This document shows positions 1 to 11,300 of a stretch of DNA of 64,000 nt, piece by piece. Every line of letters starts with the position of its first letter. The stretch's first letter is position 1. The notes beneath the pieces are model-generated. The model was not told the origin of the DNA. It searched no databases and saw nothing but the letters and a program-made list of their open reading frames with translations. The position numbers were made by a program, and so were the translations under genes. Source of the stretch: Notospermus geniculatus (lineage: Eukaryota; Nemertea; Pilidiophora; Heteronemertea; Lineidae); NCBI GenBank assembly GCA_002633025.1, contig NMRB01000012.1, forward strand, positions 523,114-587,113. Direction: 5' to 3'.

Positions 1-557
1 TTTCAGTGTTAGTGATTGTCCAGCAGGCACAACTATATATAGTCAAGAAGAGACATTTGATGAAGTCCTTTTTACAACCTGCTGAAAAAATCATGAAATT
101 CGTGTTCACTCAGGCTTATTCCATACATATTGGCTGGTGAGTACATGAGAAAGACGATCCAAAATAGATTCATCTATGCTTCAGCTACATGTACACATCC
201 CAACCTCGATACTTGTAATTGGCAGGCTTTTTATCAATGAAGGCAGATAAAAAGGCTTGACTATTTCATAAAAGACATGGCATCAAAAGGTTCTCTTAGT
301 CCCTGCCCTAGCACAGTTGTTGAGGCTTTGTTTTGTGTCTTGTGCCACACCTGTTAGTGAGTGAAAAGCTCCCCAAAACAATGTTGGTAAGACTAGACAT
401 TTGTTTTTTCATAATGCTTCGAAGTAGGTTTCCACAACGCATCAAATACCAGATTGCAGAAGTGGTGAGGTTGGCAGAGGGTGGATGAACAGAGGGGAAG
501 ATGTCCACATACCGTACTTTGGATAGTGGCATAATTAAGATGAACACAAAAGTGAAC
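1..557 (-). other. SNW1 3' flank / probable 3' UTR
   Basis: This stretch follows the SNW1 stop codon in the direction of transcription. I see no conserved coding segment, and no canonical AATAAA on the minus strand (no TTTATT on the plus strand), so the poly(A) site is not located. Short open frames here look like chance. Confidence 0.4.
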
Positions 558-3500
558 TTATTCTCTCCGTTTATGCTTGTGATCTCGAGAACTCCTTGAG
601 TCCTCCGCAGGCCTCTTCTGGGCCTTTTTAGCTTCTGTCAAGAATTTATTCAAACCGAAAGGATCCTCTTCCTCATCCTGAACAAAGTCAACTGGTCCAT
701 CGAGCCGCCGTGTTCGGTCTGTGCCAGCAAATTCTTTGTCGGGAACAAACCTGTAAAAAGAACTGTAAACTTCAGCCACACATTGTATCTGGGGAATCCA
801 AGATCCACTTGATAAGTCCTGGACGATAAAAAGTCTATTTTTGAAGTATAATTCATTTAACAAAACTTTGTGGGAGGAACCCACAAATCATTTCCTCACC
901 TGCGCGACTTCATCAATTTGTCAATGTCATCCCCATAAATATCTTTATCAGCTCCCTTTGACGGTCGGTAGATATGACTGGCCATGTCTTTGTCTTTCCT
1001 CCACGGTTGATCGTATACATTATATGCATCCTCACTTCCAAAACCACTATCCATGCCCTGGAATAGAAATGCATGAAAAACTTGTTTTGATTTCACAGCT
1101 GCATAGAAAATACACCCAATCACTGTGGCTGGTGGCTCCTCTTTATCAATCTATATCCAATTCTTCACACATTGATTACTTGTGAAATGCTGAGATTGTG
1201 GATCACTAAGACTTTTGTTGAGTCACAGAGCCCAAAATTCATATTTCCGAATGGGGATATTTTCATTGAGTACACCAGGGGTAATCCTTACCTTGCTCTG
1301 ATTAAATAACCGTTGATCATACTGTGCATCTGACGAAGTTGCCCCAGCATTGGGGAGTCCTAAAGCAATCTTCTCACTGATATCACGGTCTCTGTCTTTC
1401 TGGATTTTTGACCGTCGATCTGCTCCAGCATGGGCAAGATTTCTTTCTCGCTGTCTGTCTTTCTGTCTGTCTCTTCGAAGGTCATCTCTTTCTCGGGCTT
1501 CATCATCCTTATCTGAAAGAACCATTGAGGGGTAACTACAACATTTTTTTCTGTAAAACGTATGGTGAGCTAAGATCCATTTTGATAATGAATGAAAACG
1601 GAACCACCCCGCAGCTGCTGTCAGAGACAACCCCCAACGATTTCACGACAGCACTGAATGGTTACATTGAACTTTGCAAACATGAGTATTACTCAGGTCC
1701 ACAAAATTATCAGTGTGGACATCAAATACAGCAACAAAGCCTACCCTCTCTTCTGATTCCAGCTCTCTCCTCCCTAGCTTTTTGAGCAAGCAATCGAAGC
1801 CCTTCCTCTTTCTTCTCCTTTTCTCGTTGGGCCATTTTCTTTTCCATTTGTGCCCTCATCTCTACAGCTTCCCTGGCTTTTCTGTCAGCGATATAAAGAG
1901 ATTCAGCCAACTTAGCAAAGTTCTCATTGATGTGAACGCCCTGAAGCCCACGGCCATCAGCTGCCAACCTTTTGTCAAGAGGGATGGTATAACCCTGGAA
2001 AAGTGAAGGATAAGATTTTAGGAGGCAAAGAACAAGTTGATATCACAAAATGACTCGAAACCTGGAGTTCAGTACAAGAGTAAGATGAAATTTTACTGAC
2101 TGATGAATCATTATGCATCTCTATTCAACCTTGTCAAAATACTGTACCTTTGCATTCTTCCAGTTAGATATACACGGAGGGATCTTCCATTCCTGTTGCT
2201 CTTTTACCGTCACCTAAAAGAGTTAAATATTGTTACAACATGCAGATGAAACCGAAAGATCACTTTTTCAAACTTCACTCTGCTGAAGACAAATTCTACA
2301 ACCAACGTCAGAAAGTACACAGCAATTATGAAACTTTGAAACTTCAACTGTAATCTGGCACCGAGAAAGTACTTACTTTTCTGTTAGGCGAATGCATGAC
2401 TGGTGCTGGTGGAGAGGGCGGGCCCCTGGGAATCTTTTTGTTTGTCCTGAAATTAAAGCAACCATGAAAACATTAAAAGCCAACAAGCATTCAGAAGTAT
2501 GTGTCCTCAAAATGACCTGCACGCCGACCTGGCATCATTGATAAACGTTGGCCTTCTCAACAACAGGAAGGTCTGTCCAGTAGAACCCATTAGAGATGCT
2601 TACTTGAATCTTGGTGGTTCCATTGGATCTTTTTGTGTTTCCACCATTCTGATGATTCTTTGTTTTGCTCCCGAGTTGAAGGCAAGACCTTGCTGGGAAG
2701 GAGTGTAACGAATGTATTGTGCTGGAGCTTGTTTCTCTGCTGCTCTTACTGGCATGGCCGCTGATATCTTGCCCTGTACGAGTTTCTCAAGGGCAAGGCG
2801 CGTCTTTTCTGTGTTCTGTAGGAATAAATAGTGAAAAGTGATTTCTGTGATTTAGGATAACAGCTAAATGCAGTTTAGAAGTAAACATTTTCAAGATGGT
2901 CTCAATATGATGGAATTACAGTTTCAAATAGTTGAAGACTGGTCTTCTTGCCCCTTGCAAATAGGCTGATGGAACCCCTGACTTCAGAAAGTATCAGTAT
3001 ATGAAACTGATTAGAACAATCACTGGGAGTTTATGGCTATTTCAAAGTAAATACTGAAGATGTCAAGTGAAGAGCAACTTACATCTTTTATATCATCTTC
3101 AGAAGGTTTCTGCATCTCTTGGTCATCGTCCTCCATGGGTTTGGGAACCAGATCTTGAAATTTGGAATGTACGACCTAAATGGGAACACATAAATCTCTG
3201 CACTCGTGGCAAAATCTTTTATTAAGGAATAATGAATAATACAGATGTTCCCAATAACGATGAACAGATTAAATAATGAAAATGTCTATTTGCAAGTTAC
3301 TTGGTATAATTTGTAACATCACATATACATTGAAATGCAACACACATTAACTAAGACATGACTTAATCAATTCTAATCATCATATATTATAATACCAGAC
3401 TATACAGTATGTCATAATATCATTACCTTGTCTTTTGCATGGCCTTGTTTTGCAATGGCATCATATCTGACTTTGCCTGTGGCATCTAACTGTACAGCAA

Positions 3501-4325
3501 GTGCATTTGAAGTTGGATTTTTCAGTCCTAAACCAAGAGGGTACTGCGCAACATGAATCTCAGGGAAGGCACCACCATCTCCAAAATCCTGGAAAGCAAA
3601 ACAGCTAAATTATACAAGGAAGGATAGCAGCAACAGTTTAGAGTTCGACATAAAACTCTGAGTGCTTGTAATGTATTTTACAATTTGCACATGGTCTCAC
3701 CAGTCCTGCAAAATCGAGTATACACAATTCCCATATGAGAAATTATCTAAAACTGTTGCTACCTCTTGTGAGCGAGGTACCCAACCCTTTCTATGACCAT
3801 AGGGAGGGGCTGTCCTAAGCCCTGTCACTTCATTGACATTCCTGCTCCGTATTGCCACTTCTCTTTCTTCATCTTCTCGGTCAAAGACTCTCTGGCTAGG
3901 AACCGGCAATATACTGGAAAGAAAAAGCAAAAAATTCCATTTAACGGATTGCAGTGAGTGTTGATACAGTAGACAAGTCACAGCCATTCAGTACATACAC
4001 CAGGCACATCGCCCATGTACAGCGACATACATGTAGGGCTACAGTACATACATGTTGATGTTATGATGTACATGTACGTGTGTAGTAGGTTATGCATTGC
4101 ACGCCGTGTACATTCGCAACACGCCGCGCACGGAATGAAAGAAGGAGTACTTTCAAGCAAATATAACAGGTTGCCCAGTGGTGGGATGACATTATTCATC
4201 ATTTAGATAAAACCAATAATGTATTAAGAATATTGCCGCAAAGTTGATATCCCATCAAACGGGTAAATACTATGTAAAATTCAATTAATTACGCAGAAAA
4301 ACAACACAAACCCCGACAACGCCAT
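558..4325 (-). CDS. SNW1: SNW domain-containing protein 1 (SKIP/Prp45), 11 coding exons
   Basis: SNW1/SKIP is a core spliceosome component (Prp45 in yeast) and a nuclear coactivator, including for Notch and nuclear receptors. Eleven exons can be joined with GT-AG sites and matching phases: 4312-4325, 3763-3913, 3427-3588, 3083-3175, 2604-2815, 2377-2446, 2148-2213, 1745-1994, 1292-1512, 900-1057 and 558-750. The sum is 1590 nt, 529 residues, against 536 in human. Family hallmarks are visible: PPYGHRKGWVPR near the N-terminus, PAQYIRYTPSQQG, the SNW-domain stretch KEQQEWKIPPCISNWKNAK, a charged coiled region (ADGRGLQGVHINENFAKLAE onward), GDDI/IYRPSK, and the C-terminal FVPDKEF..DPFGLNKFL followed by a basic KHKRRE end. 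The first exon encodes only MALSG before a GGTTTGT donor. No disruption is seen. It is divergent from the FAM177 gene and so probably housekeeping-expressed. Confidence 0.97.
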
Positions 4326-4381
4326 TCTTTTTCCGAAGATCGCCGATCACTTCCGAACACTTGTCGGGACACAGCATCAAA
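4326..4381. promoter_or_regulatory. Shared bidirectional promoter, SNW1 / FAM177A1-like
   Basis: Only 56 bp separate the minus-strand SNW1 ATG (4323-4325) from the plus-strand FAM177 ATG (4382-4384). The spacer contains two ETS-like TTCCGAA cores and no TATA box. Both 5' UTRs must be very short or must overlap the partner's first exon, so one core promoter serves both genes. This is inferred from geometry; transcription starts are not visible. Confidence 0.8.
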
Positions 4382-6329
4382 ATGGCGTCTTTGGAATCGC
4401 CTCCCAACAATTCGACGCTTTCAGACTCAACCGCGGAGAATGTCTCGCAGGTAATCATTCTGAAACATAATGAAAAACTTGATTACAAGGGAAGCAGTAT
4501 ATTTGCCGTGTAACCTACTTGATTTATGTAGCGAATCGCCGAAATTGTCGAATGTCTGGAAATAGGTACCATTCACTACAAAAATTTACACGTCATGGCG
4601 TAGGTACAATTGTCGGATACAGCCCTTGGTAAGAGTCGCCCTCTATTAGACCGGTGTGAGAGGAACGGTTATCCTAGAATGCAAATGTCCGAGTTGAAAT
4701 TGCTTTGTGCAAGTTAATATTGGTTTCGGATAGCCATCCCATAATAGACCAACTAACACATTCTGTTCAGCAGCAAATTGGACTTACAGTGAAGTTCTAT
4801 GAACTTCACTGTTATTAATTTGTCCATCTGTTCATGGTTCATTTTTTTGGCTAAAGTTTAGCATCCCCGATCGGAAGTGACGTTACTCCATGGCACACAA
4901 TGGAAATCCTATTGATGCGGCTTATTCCGTCAATCGATGACCTTTTTTGGGCACTGATCGGGGATTCTAAACTCGTTCCATTTTTTCCTGGGACTGATTC
5001 CTGTCACACACTGTGGGCAGCAGTGTTACAAAAAAATTACATCATGTAGGCCTAGCTACAATGTACATGTAGGCCTTAGGCATATGTTGTTACAAACGGA
5101 ACATCAGATGTTGTTGAAGCTTCCTGTTGGTGGCAATTTGTTTCTAAATGCATTCTTTTATAGGTTTCTCCAGAGGAAGTTTACACAAATGTACCCTTAG
5201 ATGATGCACTTACGTTAACTGCCGATGGAAAAGTTAAGAAGAAGAAAGTACCCAGAAGAATACTACACTTCAGTGATGGGATATTAGAAGAGTATTCAAC
5301 AGATGAAGAGGAAGAGGAAGAATTACCTCCCCCTGTAGATCCAGTATGTTGTAGTTCAACTTTTATCATCAGGGAAGTTCCACTTCCAAAGTACTTTTGG
5401 ATGGAGAAATTCCTCCAGGCCAGTTAGGATGAACATGCCTTGAAAACTTCTATCAGATCTAATTATTACATAAGAGTAATACACTTCTGTGGTAATCCTG
5501 GCATTGGGCTAATCCATGTCTTGATTTGAATTCTATAGAACAACCAATGACCCAGGAAATTATTGCTGATAGCCTCCACATAAAATTTAGTTTGGTGATG
5601 AGTATATTAATCAAGAAATTCCTTACTGGAAAAGATGTATACTTACAATGATCTTTCCTCATTTATTTTAGAAAACTCTGACTTGGTTTCCTTGGTTTTG
5701 GTATTACATAACTACTGTTTCATTCCGGGCACTGTCTTGTAAGTACCTATCATTTTACACATCATTCTAAATCATCATTAGAGGTGGAGAGATACCGATA
5801 TATTAATGATGACTCTGAGGACATTTTTGATGAACTAAAGGAACCCAATTTATGGCCTCATTATTTTGCAGATGCGGATTTTTGTGGAGAGAAATTAGCC
5901 TGGCTATTTGGAATCACGACACCTAAGTATCAAGCTGCAATAGATGAGTTCTATCGGATGAAAGCAGAGGTAGGCCACATGCAGACCATAACATGTTTTG
6001 GGTCTCTTGGGCACTAAGGCAATCAGATTGTCTGCTGCTGCAGTGCTGAATGTGATTGATCTCAAAGAATCAGTAAAATATAAATGGTGTTGTGGGTACA
6101 GTACCAGATGAAACCATTGGAACCTCTGTTCATGAATTTATGAATGTGTACTTTTGATTCGCAGGAAGAAGAAGAGAAACTAGAAGAAGAAATGGAACGA
6201 GAAGCAGAAAGGCAGCGAGAGTTGCAGAATGTATCAGCTATGGAAGGAGGGGACACAGCAATGAACACTGATCCAACTGTTATCCCAGATGTTGCTGTTG
6301 TCAAGATGGACTCTGAGGAGAAGTACTAG
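4382..6329 (+). CDS. FAM177A1: FAM177A1-like protein, 5 exons
   Basis: Five exons with consistent phases (4382-4450, 5164-5343, 5672-5738, 5872-5969, 6165-6329) give 579 nt, 192 residues. The family core is clear: KKKKVPRRILHFSDG, EEYSTDEEEEEE, an aromatic hydrophobic segment TLTWFPWFWYYITTVSF, then DFCGEKLAWLFGITTPKYQ and AIDEFYRMK followed by a Glu-rich coiled coil. This matches human FAM177A1 (VPRRVIHFVSGETMEEYSTDE...; GEKIASVLGISTPKYQYAIDEYYRM). FAM177 proteins are small; human FAM177A1 is reported at the Golgi, but its biochemistry is not well defined. The start is the first ATG, directly beside SNW1. An open frame also runs 5' of exon 4 (from 5784), but the one upstream acceptor with the right phase would create a stop. 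Confidence 0.93.
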
Positions 6330-7405
6330 TAATCATTAAATCGTGGAATATCTGTGATACCTCAGGAATGTTCAAAGATATTAAGAAGTGCAATATTTGT
6401 TTTCTGTCTCTTTGAATCAAAAGTGTTACACACGGTCTCCAAGAACATTCAATTAACACGACTAAAATGAGGTGGGAGGGGAACTTCAAAATATCACATT
6501 CAAGATAAAAATATTGATCAACTTCATCTGTAATGCTCTGTGGCGTTTCTGTAGGGCTATGCTCTTAAAAATCATTTGAGATCTTGCAAGGGGCAATGCC
6601 AGATGCTGTTTCTTATAATTTCTGAAGTCATCATTAGCTGTAATGTCTGTTAGCTGATGACAGGGAAGTTTTACACCACAGATCTCATCGTTGGAATCTC
6701 TTGGGATTGATAATCAATACTGCCCCTAGTAACTGGTTGTGAAGACTGAGAATGTGGGTTGTCTAAGCTTTGGTGCCATTGTAGGTCACACTGGTGGGAA
6801 CTGGTGTTAGGTGTGTGCAAAAATTCATAAGCGAGCCGTGTGTTATAACAGTTTGAGAAGGTTACATGTAAAAAGTGTCCTGCAATATGTATATTTTGCA
6901 ACAAGGTCACCTATATGTATATTTTTGTGACATCAAGTTGTTCGTAATATATTGATAAATCTATTGCTGGTAGCTTTGGCAGTTTGTCATTTGATCTTTT
7001 GCAGTTGTACTTACATGCAGTCTGAGGTACTCTCTTGGTTACAATCAGAGTTACACTTTTTGTAAGACAGGTTTGATTAAAGAAACCACCCACAAAACAT
7101 TTTCTTGGCAACTACAAGTACCTCTATTCACTACAAAAAAGTTTGTTATTAATTAGCACAACAATATTAACAGAGTAAGAGGTCTGCTGATGATCAATAA
7201 GAACTATGAGGCTATTCTGGTGTTGAACTTCACAAGCATATTTTGCTCATTAACATGTCCTGGACATTCATACTAACACTTAGAACCAAAGAATAAGTAC
7301 CGTATTTAATACAGTGTTCATGTATTCTTAATTCCTCCAAGATGTATTTAAGTGTCATTTTTATAAATGTAAATAACTTCACCCAATAAAATATTTTCTT
7401 TTATA
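6330..7405 (+). other. FAM177A1-like 3' UTR with poly(A) signal
   Basis: AT-rich, non-coding sequence after the stop at 6329. A canonical AATAAA lies at 7385-7390 in cacccaataaaatat, so the transcript probably ends near 7405, a 3' UTR of about 1.08 kb. Confidence 0.7.
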
Positions 7406-7659
7406 TGATAATGGTGTTTCTTGAATCAAATCATAATCTGATTGCTATTTTATCCTATTATCTTGATAATTGTCTTTTCGGTTCAAATTGGTTTTCATTT
7501 GAAAATGACAAAAAAAGATGAAATAGCACAAGTCGTTTTACACCATGGTGCTAACACCACCTTGAATCTGCCACTGGGCATGTGAAGATGTGTGCCAGTG
7601 CCAAGACGACTTGAAAAGGTATGCTAATTGTGGACAAATGCAATCACCCGCATTGTCCT

Positions 7660-7669
7660 CCATATTTGG
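7660..7669. promoter_or_regulatory. CArG box 1 (CCATATTTGG)
   Basis: Exact match to CC(A/T)6GG, the SRF consensus, about 640 bp upstream of the SRF ATG. Confidence 0.6.
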
Positions 7670-7915
7670 GAAACATACTATGCCCACTACTATCAACTTG
7701 GCCCATTGCCAAACTTATTGTCCCATGTGTGGATATGTTCCACTGTTCAAAAATGTTATTTTTATTGGTGTACTTGCCTTCAATGTCGTTGACTGCAAGT
7801 CTAAAACACGACAAACCCCACCTCATCGTCCCGAACTGTACACAACTCTTTTGCCCAATTTACAATCCGACACATGATTTCATTCATGGACCATGCTCTA
7901 ATGTTTACATTTTTC

Positions 7916-7923
7916 ACTTCCGG
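7916..7923 (-). promoter_or_regulatory. ETS/TCF site (CCGGAAGT)
   Basis: Plus strand reads ACTTCCGG, the perfect ETS-family (Elk/GABP type) motif on the minus strand, 25 bp before CArG box 2. ETS sites beside CArG boxes are the arrangement bound by TCF-SRF ternary complexes. Confidence 0.6.
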
Positions 7924-7948
7924 GTTGAAAGCCAATGAGATGCTCGTT

Positions 7949-7977
7949 CCAAATTTGGCTCGGAAATCCTTATTTGG
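7949..7977. promoter_or_regulatory. Paired CArG boxes 2 and 3
   Basis: CCAAATTTGG at 7949-7958 and CCTTATTTGG at 7968-7977, both exact CC(A/T)6GG, 19 bp apart start to start (about two helical turns, same DNA face), with a GGAA core between them. They lie about 330-355 bp upstream of the SRF start codon. Confidence 0.75.
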
Positions 7978-8304
7978 GGACGACAGCTTTCCAAACATGG
8001 GCAATGGATCTACTTTGTATATCCATACGCAGAGTGATGCGGCAAATGGGTCGGAAAAACTCGCAGATAAAGCAGTTTAATCCACTGTAATTGAAATATA
8101 TATGATACATGCTCAACAAATTCATCATACGGTAATCTAAAATGATTACTGTGTGTTCATTTAAGGCATATCAAGATACTACTTCTGTCGCGCATTCACA
8201 TGGTTTGGGTGTTGTTCGGTCCCAGTTTTGGACGAGGCAGGAAATCGATTTCAGTCATTTCTTCATGTTCTTATTTGCGGTGATCACTGATACTTCGACG
8301 CCAA

Positions 8305-11300
8305 ATGGCTTCTGCCGGTGATAGAACACTTACTCAGGATCACCTCCCAACAATCAACATCATGCAGCACCCTTCATACGAGTCTGTGATGAATGGCATG
8401 GCTAGTGCTCACGCAGCGTACAACCTGACAGTGCCTGGGACATCCCAAGTAACGGTTGTCAAAAGGACTGCAGAAGAAGCTGGACTTCTTGATCACATGC
8501 AAGATGTTTCAGATTCGGACTCTGACACTGATGCCTCCGGGGCAAGACGGCATCCGAACGCTCACATGAAGGCGAACAAGAAAACAAAGGGGAGGGTCAA
8601 AATCAAAATGGAATTCATTGAAAACAAATTGAGGCGGTACACAACATTTAGCAAACGCAAAACTGGCATCATGAAGAAAGTGAGTCTGCATGTTTTTGTT
8701 TCTCTGCATGCAGATTAAGTCTTGACATAATCCTTGGCATATGACCCTGACATTCCTTCCTTGAATCCTTCCCTTTTGTGGGCCTACACTTGAAGCCCTT
8801 CCTTCACCACCTTTTGAATTTGTTTTACTTTGACTGTTGAAGTTAAGGGACTTCACATCTTGCCACCATCACCATTTACCGGTACCTTCATTTGATTATC
8901 TATTTACCCTCTATGAAAATGTCAAACCCCTACAATAAATTGACCCTTGGCCAGGAAATGACCTGTAAATTGAAGTCACATGGAGAGATGTCAAAGGCCT
9001 AAAAGCAGAAATTTCCGGATGTAAAAAATAGAACCACTCTTTAATTGGATCTGTACCTCTATATGTCTCCTTTCCCAAATTTCCCAAGTGCTGCCAGGGG
9101 CAGAAAATGTAAGAACAGAAAAACACCTCTTCCTCTAGGCCTAGATGGCATTTGTGTTTCAACAGACTTTCACTTCAGAGATACGGAACCTCAGGGTGGT
9201 GCAATGCCCCCAAAGAATAAGGGAACAAGGAGAGAAGGTCATTGAAAGGGGCATTTTTACCACCCTGTCTATCATGTTTATATGGAGTAGCTATGGCAGC
9301 TAGCAGCGAAACTTCACCTTCATTTTCCATTTGTTTACCTACCTCCAGGTTAATGTGACTCATAATTAATCATTGCTGGATCGATTCACCATTTTGGAGT
9401 CATTTGAAAATTTTTCATTGGAAAAAATTCTTGGTTAACTGCCTAATCCAATACCGGTAATCAATATCTTTCAGGCTTATGAACTGTCAACATTGACAGG
9501 GACACAGGTCATGCTACTGGTGGCCAGTGAGACTGGTCATGTGTACACATTTGCAACAAGAAAACTACAGCCAATGATTACCAGTGAAAGCGGCAAGGCT
9601 TTGATCCAAACATGTTTGAATTCACCAGACCCTCCGCCTATGGCACCAGGACAGCAACATGCCATTGATCAAAGGATGAACCCCACTGGATTTGAAGAAA
9701 CAGATCTCACATATGCCGTGTCTGAAGAAGAAACTATAAATAGGGTATGTATTTTCCCCTGGGAATTTCTTTGAGAGGAAAAAGACTGATCTCTCTTGTG
9801 TAACTTTTTAATGAAGGTAGTGAGGATATGGTCTTTGTCTTTTATGGAAATCCATTCCACTTTCATTCGGAAAGTGAATGATTAGATTCATGATTACGAT
9901 ACCAGTATGGAACATTTGAACTTTTTTTCTTTGTTCCACTTGGCAAATATTCTGAAATTACATGTACATGTACCATAGGCCTACCGGTACATTTCTGGCC
10001 GAGATGGCCGATTACTCAGCAAGCAGCTCATCAGATCCACACTTGGCTCCTTCCCTATAGATACATTCAGAAACTACTTGCCCCAGTTTAGTGCAATGAA
10101 CACAGGTAGACTATACCTGGTGCTCCTCCATGTAAAAGATCACCTTTAGATAAACACATCATTCATAGTTCTTATGTAAATATAGCATCCCACCTAACAG
10201 GGGAGCCTGTGCTATTTATGGCTCACAGGTAAATAAGAAGCCAATGCTTTAAGGAATAACTTTCCAAATATGGCAGGGATGCTAGGCCATAAATGCCAGA
10301 TGGTGGTAACCCAATATTTGAGCTATCTGATTGGCTATGCTATCCAAAAAAACATGACTGGGGATGTTCTCATTGACTCTGACTCATCACGGTTGTCATT
10401 TATGAGGTTTTATTTGTAGATACAGCAATTTCTTTGCTGGATCTTCAGAGGACCTTCAATTCAATTTGGCGTTAGGGACAAATAGAATATGAAGTGCCAA
10501 AAAATTGTTAAAAAGTTGCTTGCAAAACACGATTGACATGGCCAACAGAATATGGTCATGTTACAAGTATGCAATCATATCATCTGATGATGAGTGGAAG
10601 TTAATCTCCAACCACACATTAACGTACAATAGACTTTATATGGTATACTGGTAATTAGACTCTGGATTGTCCTGTTGTTTTGGCAGTGACCCACTGACAT
10701 TATCCTCTCATAAATGATGGATCCCACTTTTTTCAAAATGATGAGTAGGCCTATCTGAATGTGCTAATCAGGTGGACATCATTGTGTGCCTGCTATATAG
10801 GCCTACTTATTCCATGGCTTCAGTAAAAATCTCCCTCATCCAAATTACATCATCATCTCCAGGCGGACTTGGTTGATTCCGTCATCTGCAACAGCCTGTA
10901 TTGCAGTGATAGGATTGTTTGAGATGTTCCCTATGACAGTGACTAAAAGAAGAGAAACATAAATTTTTATCAGCTGGGGAGCTGTTGCTGTTGGTCCTCC
11001 ATGCATGTTTACTCCATACAGGTATGCTACCTGAGGTAAATTGAAGAGCCAAAGGTAACATCTAAAATTGGCTTCTGGGGCCGTGTAAACTCTACAGAGA
11101 ATATGGAAGAGGAAAGATCTGTACACTGACATGAATCCTCAGGTTCCCAGGGGTTTGCTCCCTACATCTCACTGTCACAGCCAATAAATGATGGACAGGA
11201 GACTATGCTAAGTCTATTTGGATGGTGGCAGTTGGTGAACTTCTTATCTGAAGTATGGATTTATCGCCCCCTAAAAGATACCGAACTGAGCAAATGAGTC

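Larger units (their letters stand above)
7406..8304 (+). promoter_or_regulatory. SRF upstream region / 5' UTR with SRF and ETS sites
   Basis: Intergenic stretch between the FAM177 poly(A) site and the SRF start codon. Short open frames here are chance. It contains three exact CC(A/T)6GG CArG boxes, a perfect ETS site and a CCAAT (7932). No clear TATA box. The transcription start is not visible. Confidence 0.65.

Noticed and set aside
5782-5871. In-frame extension of FAM177 exon 4 (open frame from 5784)
   Set aside because: The only upstream acceptor with the right phase (exon start 5782) would create a TAG at the junction, and the sequence has no match in the family.
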